DNA of 64,000 nucleotides from Spongiactinospora sp. TRM90649 (GCF_029382225.1 NZ_JARLTC010000006.1:310001-374000), one strand, 5' to 3'. Counted from the first letter of the stretch, positions 34,598 to 46,367 are shown. Program-made: numbers and translations. Notes: generated from the sequence alone by a model not told the origin.

Positions 34598-35611
34598 ATG
34601 GCTCCCGTCGTCACCATGCGACAGCTTCTCGAAAGCGGCGTTCACTTCGGTCACCAGACCCGCCGCTGGAACCCCAAGATGAAGCGCTTCATCTTCACGG
34701 AGCGCAACGGCATCTACATCATCGACCTGCAGAAGTCGCTGTCCTTCATCGACCGTGCCTACGACTTCGTCAAGGAGACCGTCGCCCACGGTGGCACGAT
34801 CCTCTTCGTCGGCACCAAGAAGCAGGCCCAGGAGGCCATCGCCGAGCAGTCCACCCGCGTCGGCATGCCCTACGTGAACCAGCGCTGGCTGGGCGGCATG
34901 CTCACCAACTTCTCCACCGTGCACAAGCGGCTCCAGCGCCTGAAGGAGCTGGAGGAGCTCGACTTCGACAACGTGGCCGGTTCCGGGCTCACGAAGAAGG
35001 AGCTCCTGATGCGCCGCCGCGAGAAGGAGAAGCTGGAGCGCACCCTGGGCGGCATCCGCGACATGGCCAGGGTCCCGAGCGCGGTGTGGATCGTCGACAC
35101 CAAGAAGGAGCACATCGGCGTCAACGAGGCGCGCAAGCTGGGCATCCCGGTCGTCGCGATCCTCGACACCAACTGTGACCCCGACGAGGTCGACTACCCG
35201 ATCCCGGGCAACGACGACGCCATCCGCTCGGTGAGCCTGCTCACCCGCGTGATCGCCGACGCCGTCGCCGACGGTCTGATGGCGCGCGCCGGCGCCGGGC
35301 GCGGCGACGAGAAGCCCGCCGGTGCCGAGCAGGCCGAGCCGCTGGCCGAGTGGGAGCGGGAGCTGCTGGAGCGCGCCGAGGGCGAGGCCCCCAAGGACGA
35401 GGCGCCCAAGGACGAGGCCCCCGCCGAGGCCGCGAAGGACGAGGCTCCTAAGGACGAGGAGCCCAAGGACGAGGCTCCTAAGGACGAGGAGCCCAAGGAC
35501 GAGGCTCCCGCCGAGGCCGCTCCGGAGGCCCCGGCCGTGGAGACCACCGAGGCCGCGGAGACCACCGAGGCTCCTGAGGCCGCCGCCGAGGGCGAGCAGC
35601 AGCAGGGCTGA
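34598..35611 (+). CDS. rpsB: 30S ribosomal protein S2 with acidic repeat tail
   Basis: 337 residues. Residues 1-240 are canonical S2 ([46 protein letters not shown]). The last 90 residues are an acidic tail of [10 protein letters not shown] units and then Glu/Thr/Ala sequence, far longer than usual for S2. Part of the tail is encoded by an exact 30-bp tandem duplication (35438-35497). Confidence 0.97.
   Translation: MAPVVTMRQLLESGVHFGHQTRRWNPKMKRFIFTERNGIYIIDLQKSLSFIDRAYDFVKETVAHGGTILFVGTKKQAQEAIAEQSTRVGMPYVNQRWLGGMLTNFSTVHKRLQRLKELEELDFDNVAGSGLTKKELLMRRREKEKLERTLGGIRDMARVPSAVWIVDTKKEHIGVNEARKLGIPVVAILDTNCDPDEVDYPIPGNDDAIRSVSLLTRVIADAVADGLMARAGAGRGDEKPAGAEQAEPLAEWERELLERAEGEAPKDEAPKDEAPAEAAKDEAPKDEEPKDEAPKDEEPKDEAPAEAAPEAPAVETTEAAETTEAPEAAAEGEQQQG
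35438..35497 (+). repeat. Exact 30-bp tandem duplication inside rpsB
   Basis: The 30-bp unit beginning GACGAGGCTCCTAAGG is present at 35438-35467 and 35468-35497, and its first 12 bases recur once more. Each unit encodes ten residues ([10 protein letters not shown]). The lengths keep the frame, so tail length can vary by slippage. Confidence 0.9.
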
Positions 35612-35636
35612 GCCCCCGCCGCACGGTCGCGCGGGC

Positions 35637-35664
35637 ACGCGAGCGGGGTCACCCCCGCTCGTGT
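35637..35664 (+). terminator. Hairpin between rpsB and tsf
   Basis: GAGCGGGG (35641-35648) pairs with CCCCGCTC (35653-35660) around TCAC, and flanking bases extend the stem to 12 pairs with one G-U. It lies about 25 bp after rpsB and may reduce read-through into tsf. Confidence 0.6.
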
Positions 35665-35829
35665 CCCCCGGCAAAGACCCGCGGCGAGGCGAAGCGTCCC
35701 GTGGCCCCATCCGCAGCACGGTTCCACGGCACCGGTCCGGCCGGGTCGCCGGGAATCTCCCCGGGTGGGTGGGCTTGACCGCCCACCCGGTCCCACGAAG
35801 ACTTCAGACGACTCCCACGAGGGAAAACA

Positions 35830-37474
<1,645 letters not shown>

Positions 37475-37557
37475 GTCAAGCCCGCGGTCCGCGGAGGCCC
37501 ATTCTCTTCGCGGGCGGGGAGGACAACCCCTCGTGGGCAGCGAATTAGGGAGCCGCA

Positions 37558-38115
37558 GTGATCGACGAAACTCTCCTCGAAGCCGAGGAAAAGATGGACA
37601 AGGCCGTGACCGTGGCCAAGGAGGACTTCGCGGGTATCCGCACCGGCCGGGTCGCGCCGTCGATGTTCAACAAGATCAACGCTGACTACTACGGCACGCC
37701 GACCCCGGTCCAGCAACTGGCCTCGTTCCATGTGCCCGAGGCCCGCATGGTCATCATCCAGCCCTACGACAAGGGCGCGATGACCGCGATCGAGAAGGCG
37801 ATCCGGGACAGCGACCTCGGCGTGAACCCGGGCAACGACGGCCAGATCATCCGCGTGGTCTTCCCGGAGCTGTCCGAGGAGCGCCGCAAAGAGTACATCA
37901 AGGTCGCCAGGTCCAAGGCGGAGCACGCCCGCGTCGCGGTGCGCAACATCCGCCGGCACGCCAAGGAGGCCCTGGACAAGCTCGTCAAGGACGGCGAGAC
38001 CGGGGAGGACGAGGTGCGCCGCGCCGAGAAGGAGCTGGACGACCTCACCCAACGGCACGTCGCGCAGATCGACGAGCTGCTCAAGCACAAGGAAGCCGAG
38101 CTGCTCGAAGTCTGA
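37558..38115 (+). CDS. frr: Ribosome recycling factor
   Basis: 185 residues. Canonical start ([16 protein letters not shown]), [17 protein letters not shown] and [22 protein letters not shown] 37558 after GGAGCCGCA. It dissociates post-termination ribosomes with EF-G. Confidence 0.97.
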   Translation: MIDETLLEAEEKMDKAVTVAKEDFAGIRTGRVAPSMFNKINADYYGTPTPVQQLASFHVPEARMVIIQPYDKGAMTAIEKAIRDSDLGVNPGNDGQIIRVVFPELSEERRKEYIKVARSKAEHARVAVRNIRRHAKEALDKLVKDGETGEDEVRRAEKELDDLTQRHVAQIDELLKHKEAELLEV

Positions 38116-38202
38116 CAAGCGGCTCGATCGCCCGATCGAGAGCCCTGGCCGAGGCCCGGCCCGGGGCGCTGGCCGCGAAGTGCGTGAGAGAGTGAGACGT
38201 GC

Positions 38203-39108
38203 GTGGAATCTGCCGCCGACGGCGCCAGTCCCCCCGACGCCGGCGGTGACGGAAAGAACCGGCCCGACGGCGTGACCGGCCGCACCGGCCGGAACCTCCC
38301 GGCCGCGATCGCCGTGGGCCTGGGCCTCGGTGCGCTGGTCATCGGGTCGCTCTACGTGTTCAAGGTGCTGTTCCTGGTCGTCGCCGCCGTGGCCGTGGGT
38401 ATCGGGGTGACCGAGCTGGTGCGGGCCTTCGCCACGCGGGGCATTCACGTGCCGCTGGTCCCGGTGCTGGCCGGGCTGGCGCTGATGGTCGCGGGCGCGT
38501 ACTGGGGCGGCCCCGCCGGGTTGGTCGGCGGTTTCGCGGTCACGCTCTTCACGTTGCTCGTGTGGCGCATGTTCCGGCGAGGCGACGGCGAGTCCGGAGG
38601 CCATGTCACCGACGGTTACGTCCGTGACGCTTCGGCGAGCGTGCTGGTCGCGGCGTATCCGGCGTTCCTCGCAGGTTTCGTCGGGCTGCTGCTGGAACCG
38701 GCCGACGGCCCGCACCGCGTGGTGATCTTCGTCGCGGTGACGGTCGCCAGCGACATCGGCGGCTACGCGGCCGGGGTGCTGTTCGGGCGGCACCGGATGG
38801 CCCCGGTGATCAGTCCGAAGAAGACCTGGGAGGGCTTCGCCGGTTCGGCGCTCACCTGCGTGGTCGTGGGCGCGTGGCTGGTCACCTGGCTGCTGGACGG
38901 CGAGCTCTGGCAGGGCGCGCTGCTCGGCGCGGTGTTCGTGGTCTTCGCGACGGCGGGCGACCTGGTGGAGTCCGTGATCAAGCGCGATCTGCGGATCAAG
39001 GATCTGGGCACGCTGCTGCCCGGCCACGGCGGGATGATGGACCGCCTCGACTCCCTGGTGGTGACGCTCGTCCCCGCGTGGGTGCTGCTCGAACTGTTCG
39101 CCCGCTAG
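38203..39108 (+). CDS. cdsA: Phosphatidate cytidylyltransferase
   Basis: 301 residues with about eight helices. Contains VASDIGGYAAG, SPKKTWEGFAGS and the family signature in VIKRDLRIKDLGTLLPGHGG followed by MMDRLDSL. A 40-residue polar N terminus precedes the first helix. GTG 38203. Makes CDP-diacylglycerol for phospholipid synthesis. Confidence 0.95.
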   Translation: MESAADGASPPDAGGDGKNRPDGVTGRTGRNLPAAIAVGLGLGALVIGSLYVFKVLFLVVAAVAVGIGVTELVRAFATRGIHVPLVPVLAGLALMVAGAYWGGPAGLVGGFAVTLFTLLVWRMFRRGDGESGGHVTDGYVRDASASVLVAAYPAFLAGFVGLLLEPADGPHRVVIFVAVTVASDIGGYAAGVLFGRHRMAPVISPKKTWEGFAGSALTCVVVGAWLVTWLLDGELWQGALLGAVFVVFATAGDLVESVIKRDLRIKDLGTLLPGHGGMMDRLDSLVVTLVPAWVLLELFAR

Positions 39109-39123
39109 ATCATCCGCTGGGCG

Positions 39124-40200
39124 CTACGCCGTGAAGCGGGAGTCCGGCAGCCGGGCCTCGCCGCGCAGTTCGGCCTCGGTGGCCGGGGCCAGCCACAGCC
39201 AGCGCACCGCCTCGCCGCCAAAGGCGAATCCTGAGATGTCCGGCACGCCGGGCGGGTCCGCGCGCATGATGACCCCCGCGTAGCCGGGCCCCAGCGGGAA
39301 CGTCGCGGGCTCGTGGTACCACTTGGCGCTGTGGCCGTGCCCCAGCCAGGTCACCGAGTGCCAGGGATACTGCGCCAGCCACAGGAACAGCCTGGCGGCC
39401 TCCCTGGCGTCGCCACGGGTGGCCAGGGCCAGCTCCACCCGCGCGTACGCCTCCGGCCGGTCGATGTACTGCTCGACCGTGGGCATCCGCTGGCAGCTCA
39501 TCCCCACCGTGGACAGCACCGTGTGCGCGCGGTCGCGCTCCGGCGGGCGCTCGCTGATGCCCACCGTGGGCAGGCGCTCGCCGCTGATGTCCCAGTAGCG
39601 GCCCGCCGTGCCGACCCGGACGTCGAGATGGCCGAGCACGAACTGCTGGAAGGACGGCCACGCGCCGTCGGCCGTCCGCCACTGCCAGTAGGCGGCGGCC
39701 TTGGTGACCCGGGGCGACAGGCCTTCCATGGCCTCGTCGAGCCCCCACGCGAACGAGGTCTCGCCGATCGCGTCGCGGGAGTAGCCTGGCATGCCCCGTG
39801 TCATGTCGGCCCAGCCGGGGATGACGGCCAGCAGCTCGTTCCCCTCGTACAGCGCGGCGCCGTCGCCCTCCTCGAACCAGAGCACGGACAGCGTGCCGAG
39901 GTGGCGGCGTCCCTCCGGGTGGCGCGTGTTGGCGCGGGGCATCACCGGCGGCAGGCCCGCGACCAGCCTGCCGGGGTCGGCGTCGGCCGGCGCGGGGCCG
40001 TGGTTGGCCAGCCAGACGGCTCCGTGCACCTCTCCCGTCGGAGCGCACAGGTAAGCTACTGAGGAGATCTCGTCGCGCTCGACCACGAGCGTGCGGCTGC
40101 CGTACGGGTTGGCGTCGGTCAGCAGGACCTCGGCGCCGTCCGCGGGCCGGCGGCCGTCGCCGTGGTCGCCTGCCGGGTCGGCCGCACGGGATGTCGCCAT
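39124..40200 (-). CDS. Suppressor-of-fused (SUFU)-like protein
   Basis: About 358 residues from ATG 40200, cytoplasmic, no signal or helices. The C-terminal half ([42 protein letters not shown]) fits bacterial SUFU-domain proteins found near rlmN in related genomes; the N-terminal half is Trp/Gly-rich and less clear. Function in bacteria is unknown; some SUFU proteins act as toxin immunity proteins. It is convergent with cdsA and divergent from rlmN. Confidence 0.6.
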   Translation of the reverse strand: MATSRAADPAGDHGDGRRPADGAEVLLTDANPYGSRTLVVERDEISSVAYLCAPTGEVHGAVWLANHGPAPADADPGRLVAGLPPVMPRANTRHPEGRRHLGTLSVLWFEEGDGAALYEGNELLAVIPGWADMTRGMPGYSRDAIGETSFAWGLDEAMEGLSPRVTKAAAYWQWRTADGAWPSFQQFVLGHLDVRVGTAGRYWDISGERLPTVGISERPPERDRAHTVLSTVGMSCQRMPTVEQYIDRPEAYARVELALATRGDAREAARLFLWLAQYPWHSVTWLGHGHSAKWYHEPATFPLGPGYAGVIMRADPPGVPDISGFAFGGEAVRWLWLAPATEAELRGEARLPDSRFTA

Positions 40201-40247
40201 ACATCCGCACTTTAGATCAACGCCGCCCCCGGTCCACGGGATGTCGC
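40185..40247 (+). repeat. 13-bp direct repeat at the rlmN/SUFU divergent starts
   Basis: CACGGGATGTCGC occurs at 40185-40197 and 40235-40247, 50 bp apart. The first copy covers the SUFU-like start codon region, the second contains the proposed rlmN ATG. Immediately downstream, GAGCGAGTCAGTGTC is tandemly repeated (40269-40298 region). Both may reflect local duplications that reshaped the rlmN start. Confidence 0.6.
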
Positions 40248-41473
40248 GACAAAGTCGGAGCGATTGTCGGAGCGAGTCAGTGTCGAGCGAGTCAGTGTCG
40301 AAAGAGAGCGTCCAGACGGTGCCGTCCACGTCATCCACGTCCTCCAGCCCGAACGAGGTGTCCGCCGACGGGCGTCCGCTGCTGACCTTCGCGGCGCCGC
40401 GCCGGGCCAAACCCGCCCGTCACCTGGCCGACCTGTCGATGGCCGAGCGGCGCGACGCCGTGGCCGAGCTGGGCGAGAAGGCGTTCCGGGCCGACCAGCT
40501 CTCGCGGCACTACTTCGACCGGCTCACCCACGACGCCGCGGCGATGACCGACCTGCCCACCGCCTCGCGCGACCGGCTGGCCGAGGCGCTGCTGCCATCC
40601 CTGCTCACGCCGGTGCGCGAGATCGTCTGCGACGGCGGCACCACCCGAAAGACGCTCTGGCGGCTCTTCGACGGTGCGCTGGTCGAGTCGGTGCTGATGC
40701 GCTACCCCGAGCGAGTCACGATCTGCGTGTCCTCGCAGGCGGGCTGCGGGATGAACTGCCCGTTCTGCGCCACCGGCCAGGCGGGCCTGACCAGGAACAT
40801 GTCCACGGCCGAGATCGTCGAGCAGGTGGTCGCGGGGGCCAGGGCGCTGGCCGCGGGCGAGGTGCCCGGCGGGCCGGGCCGGGTCAGCAACATCGTGTTC
40901 ATGGGCATGGGCGAGCCGATGGCCAACTACAAGGCGGTGATCGGCGCGGTCCGGCGGATGACCGACCCCTCGCCGCACGGCCTGGGCATCTCCGCGCGCG
41001 GCGTCACGGTCTCCACCGTTGGCCTGGTCCCGGCGATCGGCAAGCTGGCGGCGGAGGGGCTTCCGGTCACCCTCGCGCTGTCGCTGCACGCGCCCGACGA
41101 CGAGCTGCGCGACACCCTGGTGCCGGTCAACACCCGCTGGAAGGTCGATGAGGTGCTCGACGCGGCCTGGGACTACGCCAGGATCACCGGGCGCCGGGTC
41201 TCCATCGAGTACGCCCTGATCAAGGACGTCAACGACCAGGAGTGGCGGGCCGACCTGCTCGGGCGCCTGGTCAAGAACCGCCTCGCGCACGTCAACCTGA
41301 TCCCGCTGAACCCGACCCCCGGCTCCAAGTGGACGGCCTCCCGGCCGGAGGACGAGCGGGCGTTCGTGCGCCGCCTGGAGGCGCACGGCGTGCCGGTGAC
41401 CGTCCGCGACACCCGGGGCCGGGAGATCGACGGCGCCTGCGGCCAGCTCGCCGCCGCCGCGCCGGAGGAGTGA
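40241..41473 (+). CDS. rlmN: Dual-specificity 23S rRNA/tRNA methyltransferase RlmN
   Basis: About 410 residues. Radical-SAM cluster Cys in CGMNCPFC, the [11 protein letters not shown] box, and the resolving Cys near the end (DGACGQL). The conserved part begins at [19 protein letters not shown]; upstream are about 45 Ser/Val-rich residues of doubtful coding value made of short repeats, so the true start may be one of the GTG codons near 40280-40295. It methylates A2503 of 23S rRNA and A37 of tRNAs. Confidence 0.94.
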   Translation: MSRQSRSDCRSESVSSESVSKESVQTVPSTSSTSSSPNEVSADGRPLLTFAAPRRAKPARHLADLSMAERRDAVAELGEKAFRADQLSRHYFDRLTHDAAAMTDLPTASRDRLAEALLPSLLTPVREIVCDGGTTRKTLWRLFDGALVESVLMRYPERVTICVSSQAGCGMNCPFCATGQAGLTRNMSTAEIVEQVVAGARALAAGEVPGGPGRVSNIVFMGMGEPMANYKAVIGAVRRMTDPSPHGLGISARGVTVSTVGLVPAIGKLAAEGLPVTLALSLHAPDDELRDTLVPVNTRWKVDEVLDAAWDYARITGRRVSIEYALIKDVNDQEWRADLLGRLVKNRLAHVNLIPLNPTPGSKWTASRPEDERAFVRRLEAHGVPVTVRDTRGREIDGACGQLAAAAPEE

Positions 41474-41477
41474 GCCG

Positions 41478-42152
41478 CTACGGCCGGGTGCGCCGCAGCA
41501 GCGAGTAACCCGCGAGCGCGACGGCCGACCACACCAGCGTGGGCGCGGCCAGCCCGGCCAGGTCGGCGCTCAGCGTGCCGTCGGCCGCCGCGCGCATCCA
41601 CCGCATGACCGGCACGAGCAGCGGCCCGGCCGGGGTGATGCTGAGCAGCAGCAGGCCGAGGAACCCGCCGAACAGCGCGAGCATCGACACCCCGGGCGAG
41701 GGCATGATCGGCCTGCTGGTCAGCGCGCCCAGCGCGGTGCCGACCGCCACACCGAGCAGGTGCAGCGCCACGCCCTGCGCGAGCACGGCCCCGGCGGGCG
41801 TGCCGGTGAAGGCGATCAGCAGGGGAGTGACCACGGCGATCGCGGCCAGGCCGCCGTTGACCGCCAGGCAGGCCGCCAGCCCCGCCGCCACCTCGCGGCC
41901 GGGGCCGCCCGCCGAGGTCATCGACACGATCCGCTGCGCGTCGGGCTCGGTGTCCAGCAGCCCGCGCGCCGCCCAGGCGAACACCACGATCAGCAGCCCG
42001 GCCGAGTCGGCGTACGCGGACGGCTCATCGCCCGGCGGCACGCGCACCGCGTAGAAGATGCCCAGCATGACCACCAGTGCGAAGACGGGTTGCAGCAGCC
42101 GGTGGGAGCGGGCGTAGGCGGCCACCTTGAAACGGACCAGTGCCGTCGTCAC
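41478..42152 (-). CDS. ABC exporter membrane subunit
   Basis: 224 residues with six hydrophobic helices and short loops, an ABC-2/CcmB-like size. GTG 42152 overlaps the stop of the ATPase gene upstream, so the pair is coupled. DTEPDAQRIVSMTSAGG resembles the cytoplasmic loop of CcmB-like permeases. The substrate is unknown. Confidence 0.75.
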   Translation of the reverse strand: MTTALVRFKVAAYARSHRLLQPVFALVVMLGIFYAVRVPPGDEPSAYADSAGLLIVVFAWAARGLLDTEPDAQRIVSMTSAGGPGREVAAGLAACLAVNGGLAAIAVVTPLLIAFTGTPAGAVLAQGVALHLLGVAVGTALGALTSRPIMPSPGVSMLALFGGFLGLLLLSITPAGPLLVPVMRWMRAAADGTLSADLAGLAAPTLVWSAVALAGYSLLRRTRP

Positions 42153-42916
42153 GCGCCCTCACCCCGTCCGGCCGCCGGGAGCGCCGCCCCGGCCTCGGGC
42201 CGCGAGGGGCGGACACGCACTTCGTGGCCTTCCTTACGCAATCGCGCGGCCAGTTCGGCGGCGGTGGCGGAGAGCGTGACCACCTCCACCACCGACAGCG
42301 GCTCCTCGTCGCCGCTCTCCACGGGCGTGACCGTCGTGTCGGCCACCGAGAGGATCCGGCGGGCCGCCACCTCCCGCAGTTCGCCCTGGTGGTCGCTGAC
42401 CACGACGATCCCGCCGTCGGCCGCGATCTCACCGGCGATCAGCGGCAGCTCGGCGCGGGTGCGGGTGTCCAGCCCGGCGAACGGCTCGTCGAGGATCAGC
42501 AGCCGGTTCTCCGCCGCGCCGAGCAGGGCCTGGGCCAGGCCGACCTTGTGCGCGCTGCCCTTGGACAGCTCGCCGAGCGGCCGGGAGAGCAGCGGGGTGA
42601 GGCCGAGCCGTTCGGGCCAGTCGCCGGCGCCGGAGACACCCCGGATCCTGGCCATCGCGGCCAGGTAGCCCGCCACCGTGAACGGCTGGTCGCCGGGGAA
42701 GGTCTCGGGCGAGTAGCCGACCAGACGAGGACGGCCCGCCACCGCCCCCCTGGTGGGGCGCAGCGCCCCGGCGAGCAGCCGCAGGAAGGTCGACTTGCCC
42801 GCCCCGTTGCGCCCGACCACCTCCAGCACCTGCCCGGGAGGAAGATCCAGGCTCACGTCGCGGAGAATCCACGGGCCGCGCCGCGCGTAGCGGAATGAGA
42901 CGCTCGACAGTCGCAT
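42149..42916 (-). CDS. ABC transporter ATP-binding protein
   Basis: 255 residues from ATG 42916. Walker A GRNGAGKSTF, signature in LGELSKGSAHKVGLAQALLG, Walker B LLILDEPFAGLD, and D-loop/H-loop VVVSDHQGE, where the usual His is preserved as DHQ. It pairs with the membrane subunit at 41478-42152. Confidence 0.87.
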   Translation of the reverse strand: MRLSSVSFRYARRGPWILRDVSLDLPPGQVLEVVGRNGAGKSTFLRLLAGALRPTRGAVAGRPRLVGYSPETFPGDQPFTVAGYLAAMARIRGVSGAGDWPERLGLTPLLSRPLGELSKGSAHKVGLAQALLGAAENRLLILDEPFAGLDTRTRAELPLIAGEIAADGGIVVVSDHQGELREVAARRILSVADTTVTPVESGDEEPLSVVEVVTLSATAAELAARLRKEGHEVRVRPSRPEAGAALPAAGRGEGA

Positions 42917-42928
42917 AGGCAACCCAGG

Positions 42929-42958
42929 CTATTGGCCGGATGCCCGAACTGCGGTCAA
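42929..42958 (-). promoter_or_regulatory. Candidate promoter of the ABC pair
   Basis: Read on the - strand: TTGACC (42958-42953), 18-bp spacer, CAATAG (42934-42929). The ATG at 42916 is 12 bp beyond the -10, giving a very short leader. Confidence 0.4.
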
Positions 42959-42995
42959 TAAGCAGTTTTCGCCATGTTGACGATATTGAGGGGGT

Positions 42996-44507
42996 TCAGT
43001 CCACCACGCCGATCTGGCGGGCCGCCCGCAGCGCCAGCCACACCTCGGCGAATCCGGCGCTGGACGACAGGTCTCTGCCGGTGAGCGCGGCGAACCGGCG
43101 CAGCCGGTAGGCGAGCGTGTTCGGGTGGACGTGCAGCGCCCTGGCCGCGTCGTCGAGCCTGCGATCGCGCTCCATCCAGGTGCGCGCGGAGTCCAGCAGG
43201 CGAGTCTCGTGCTCCAGGTCGTAGCGCAGCACCTCGCCGAGCACGTATTCGACCAGCGCGTCCAGCACGGAGGGGTCGTCGGGCAGCCAGCGTCCCGCCG
43301 TGTCGTCGCCGTACGGCACGAACGGCTGCCCGGACTCGGTGGCCCGCGCCACCGCCCAGACGGCCTCGCGCTGCGGCACCCGCAGCGACGTTCCCGGCGC
43401 GAACGGCCTGCTCGCCCCGGCCGCCACCCCCCGCAGCTCGGCCACCGCGTCGTGGGCGGCGGCGGTGTCGGCGGTCAGCACGTATAGGTCGTCACGACGG
43501 CGCAGCATCAGGTGGGGGCACTCCATCAGGGCGCGGTCAAGGCCGTCGTCGTCCACCTCACGGACGATGAGCAGCCGCAGTCGGCCCTGCTCGTCGCCGG
43601 GGTCGGCGGGGAGGCCGAGGCGGCGCAGGCGGCGCCGTACGGCGGCCGGTTCGAGCACGTCCTGCAGCATCTCGGCCAGGGTCTCCGCCCCTTCGCGGCG
43701 CTGCGCCTCGTGCTCGTGACGCGCCATGGCCAGCCGCAGCGCCGCCACGGTGGCGATGTGCTGGGCCACGGCGAGCCCCGCCGGGCGGGTGTCGCCGCCG
43801 CCCAGGGCGACCAGGAACCCGGCCGAGCCGCCCGGCGAGGGCACCGGCAGCGCGAACCCGCCCGGAATGCCCGGCGGCGCCTCGGGGGAGCCCGGCAGCA
43901 CCGAGGGATCGGGCGGCACGGGCACGTCGGGCAGCAGTGGGCGGCCGTGCGGCGTGCACAGGTAAAGCCGGTAGCCCGACAGCCGCTCCAGCCGGCGGAA
44001 CAGCGTGGCGGTGCCGAGATCCTCCGACGCCATCCAGCGCAGCGTGTCGAACACCTGGAGCTGCGCCCCGATCCGCTGCCCGGAGTCTTCTCTGACCGCC
44101 GCCGCGACCTCCTGCGCGATCGCGATGAACGGCACCGCCCTCGGCACCTCCAGCACCGGCAGCGAGCGCTCCTCGGCGGCGGCGAAGAACTCGTCGTGCA
44201 GCGGCGGCGCGTACATCTGCGCGGACAGCGTGAGCGCGGCCACACCCGCGTCGTCGAGGCGCAGCAGGTAGTCGCGCTGTTCGGCGGCCAGGCGCGGAAT
44301 CGCGATTCCGGTGGTCATGATGACCTCCGCGCCGAGCAGCCACGGGGTCGGGTCGTCCAGCTCGCTGACGTGGGCCCAGGAGACGAGTCGGGACAGCCCC
44401 GATTCGCCCGCCAGCACGCGCATCTGCAACTGGGGGAACTGGACGAGCTGCTCGACGGTCAGCTTGCCGCTCGGTGTCACTCTGGTGGGGGCCTTGTGTT
44501 CGGCCAC
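42996..44507 (-). CDS. PucR-family transcriptional regulator
   Basis: 503 residues. The N-terminal PucR domain (LTVEQLVQFPQLQMRVLAGESGLSRLVSWAHVSELDDPTPWLLGAEVIMTTG) is followed by a middle GAF-like region and a C-terminal HTH_30 (ERDRRLDDAARALHVHPNTLAYRLRRFAALTGRDL). PucR regulators control purine catabolism and related pathways. It is divergent from the NCS1 permease and is the probable regulator of that cluster. GTG 44507. Confidence 0.92.
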   Translation of the reverse strand: MAEHKAPTRVTPSGKLTVEQLVQFPQLQMRVLAGESGLSRLVSWAHVSELDDPTPWLLGAEVIMTTGIAIPRLAAEQRDYLLRLDDAGVAALTLSAQMYAPPLHDEFFAAAEERSLPVLEVPRAVPFIAIAQEVAAAVREDSGQRIGAQLQVFDTLRWMASEDLGTATLFRRLERLSGYRLYLCTPHGRPLLPDVPVPPDPSVLPGSPEAPPGIPGGFALPVPSPGGSAGFLVALGGGDTRPAGLAVAQHIATVAALRLAMARHEHEAQRREGAETLAEMLQDVLEPAAVRRRLRRLGLPADPGDEQGRLRLLIVREVDDDGLDRALMECPHLMLRRRDDLYVLTADTAAAHDAVAELRGVAAGASRPFAPGTSLRVPQREAVWAVARATESGQPFVPYGDDTAGRWLPDDPSVLDALVEYVLGEVLRYDLEHETRLLDSARTWMERDRRLDDAARALHVHPNTLAYRLRRFAALTGRDLSSSAGFAEVWLALRAARQIGVVD

Positions 44508-44646
44508 AGGGCCTACCGTACCTCTTTGTGGCTATGACAGTTGCGCAGGGCCCCCGCGCTGTTGAAACTGGTCATCAGGTGCGAGACGAGCTGATCCCTC
44601 CGCAGGTCGAAACGCATATACCCCCAGTTCCCCCGAAATCCCTCAG

Positions 44647-44692
44647 GGCATGTGGTCGCGCCGATCATGCGCGATCGGCGCGGCCACATGCC
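44647..44692 (+). promoter_or_regulatory. 20-bp near-perfect inverted repeat in permease leader
   Basis: GGCATGTGGTCGCGCCGATC (44647-44666) and GATCGGCGCGGCCACATGCC (44673-44692) are complementary at 19 of 20 positions, with a 6-nt loop. It lies 45 bp upstream of the permease ATG and well away from the pucR start. It could be a terminator/attenuator in the permease 5' leader or an operator. Confidence 0.7.
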
Positions 44693-44736
44693 ACCCGCGC
44701 GGTCGGGAGACCGCGGCCGAGAGAGCCGGAGGACGG

Positions 44737-46335
44737 ATGAACGGACGGGCTGTGGCCGAGGGCGGTTCCCCTGATCCTCGGACGCCGGGAGCGGGTGCGA
44801 CCGCGCCTCCGCCGATCACTGAGATCGAGACGTACGGGGTCGAGCGCATCCCCGCCCACGACCGCACAGCCCGTCCGCTGGACCTCTTCCGGGTCTCCTT
44901 CGGCGGCGCGAACACCTTCGCCACCTGCGTGCTGGGCGCGTTCCCCATCCTGTTCGGCCTGTCCTTCTGGCAGGGGCTCGGCGCGACCGTGGCCGGGCTG
45001 CTGGTCGGCGCGCTGATCCTGGCCCCCCTCGCCCTCTTCGGCCCGCTCAACGGCACCAACAACGCGGTCTCCTCCTCGGCGCACCTTGGCGTCCACGGCC
45101 GTGTCGTCGGGTCGTTCCTGTCGCTCCTCACGGCCATCGCGTTCTTCTCGATCTCGGTGTGGTCCTCCGGCGACGCCCTGGTCGGCGGTGCCGCGCGGCT
45201 CGTCGGACTGCCGGCGAACGGGTTCTCGCACGCCGCGGCCTACGCGGTGTTCGCCGCGCTCGTCCTGATCGTGTGCGTGTACGGCTTCCGCTTCATGCTG
45301 TTCGTCAACAAGATCGCGGTCGCCGCCGCCTCGCTGCTCTTCGTGCTCGGCGTGTTCGCCTTCGCCGGTGACTTCGACGCCTCCTACCCGGGCACGTTCG
45401 CCTCCACGGCCGATCCGCTGTTCCTGCCGTCGTTCATCGGCGCGGCGCTCATCGTGCTGTCCAACCCGGTGTCGTTCGGCGCGTTCCTGGGTGACTGGTC
45501 CAGGTACATCCCGGCCGCCACGCCGCGCCACCGGGTCATGGGGGCGGCTTTCCTCGCCCAGGCGGCCACGATCCTGCCGTTCGGCTTCGGGCTGGTGACC
45601 GCCTCGATCATCGCCGCGAAGGCCGCGCCGTACCTGGACCCGGCCGCGCCCAACTACGTGGGCGGGCTGCTCGCCGTCTCGCCGGGGTGGTACTTCCTGC
45701 CGGTCTGCCTGATCGCCCTGATCGGCGGCATGTCCACCGGCACCACCTCGCTGTACGGCACCGGCCTCGACCTCTCCAGCGTCTTCCCCAGGTTCAGCCG
45801 GGTACAGGCCACCGTGCTGATCGGCGCGCTGTCGATCGTGTTCATCTTCCTCGGCCGCTTCGCGCTGAACCTCACCCAGAGCATCTCCACCTTCGCCACC
45901 CTCATCATCACCTGCACCGCGCCGTGGATGGTGATCATGACGCTCGGTTACCTCACCCGGCGCGGCTGGTACGACCCGGAGGCGCTGCAGGTGTTCAACC
46001 GCCGCCAGCGCGGCGGTCGCTACTGGTTCACCCACGGCTGGAACTGGCGCGGCGTCGCCGCCTGGGCGGTCTCCGCCGCGCCGGCCATCGCCTTCACCAA
46101 CATCCCCGGCCAGTTCGTCGGCCCGCTGGGCGGGCTCGCCGGGGGAGTGGACATCTCGCTGCCACTGGGGCTCGGCACCGCCGCCGTGCTCTACCTGCTG
46201 CTGCTCGCCGTGTTCCCGGAACCCCGCGCGGTCTTCGGCCCGCGCGGGCCTCGTCTGGTCCGCGCCGCCGACACCCCGGTTCCGCCTATCATCGGCCCCG
46301 GAGGCACGGGCGCGGAGCATCCCGCCCGGGTGTGA
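44737..46335 (+). CDS. NCS1-family nucleobase/hydantoin/allantoin permease
   Basis: 532 residues with 12 helices. NCS1 features include IPAHDRTARPLDLFRVSFGGANTFATCVLG near helix 1 and SNPVSFGAFLGDWSRYIP. ATG 44737 is preceded by GGAGGACGG. The family imports cytosine, uracil, allantoin, thiamine or hydantoins with H+ or Na+. The divergent PucR regulator and downstream cyclase fit uptake and breakdown of a purine/pyrimidine-related compound. Confidence 0.9.
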   Translation: MNGRAVAEGGSPDPRTPGAGATAPPPITEIETYGVERIPAHDRTARPLDLFRVSFGGANTFATCVLGAFPILFGLSFWQGLGATVAGLLVGALILAPLALFGPLNGTNNAVSSSAHLGVHGRVVGSFLSLLTAIAFFSISVWSSGDALVGGAARLVGLPANGFSHAAAYAVFAALVLIVCVYGFRFMLFVNKIAVAAASLLFVLGVFAFAGDFDASYPGTFASTADPLFLPSFIGAALIVLSNPVSFGAFLGDWSRYIPAATPRHRVMGAAFLAQAATILPFGFGLVTASIIAAKAAPYLDPAAPNYVGGLLAVSPGWYFLPVCLIALIGGMSTGTTSLYGTGLDLSSVFPRFSRVQATVLIGALSIVFIFLGRFALNLTQSISTFATLIITCTAPWMVIMTLGYLTRRGWYDPEALQVFNRRQRGGRYWFTHGWNWRGVAAWAVSAAPAIAFTNIPGQFVGPLGGLAGGVDISLPLGLGTAAVLYLLLLAVFPEPRAVFGPRGPRLVRAADTPVPPIIGPGGTGAEHPARV

Positions 46336-46367
46336 GCCGGGTGTGAGCACGTGAGAGGGGGGCGGTC

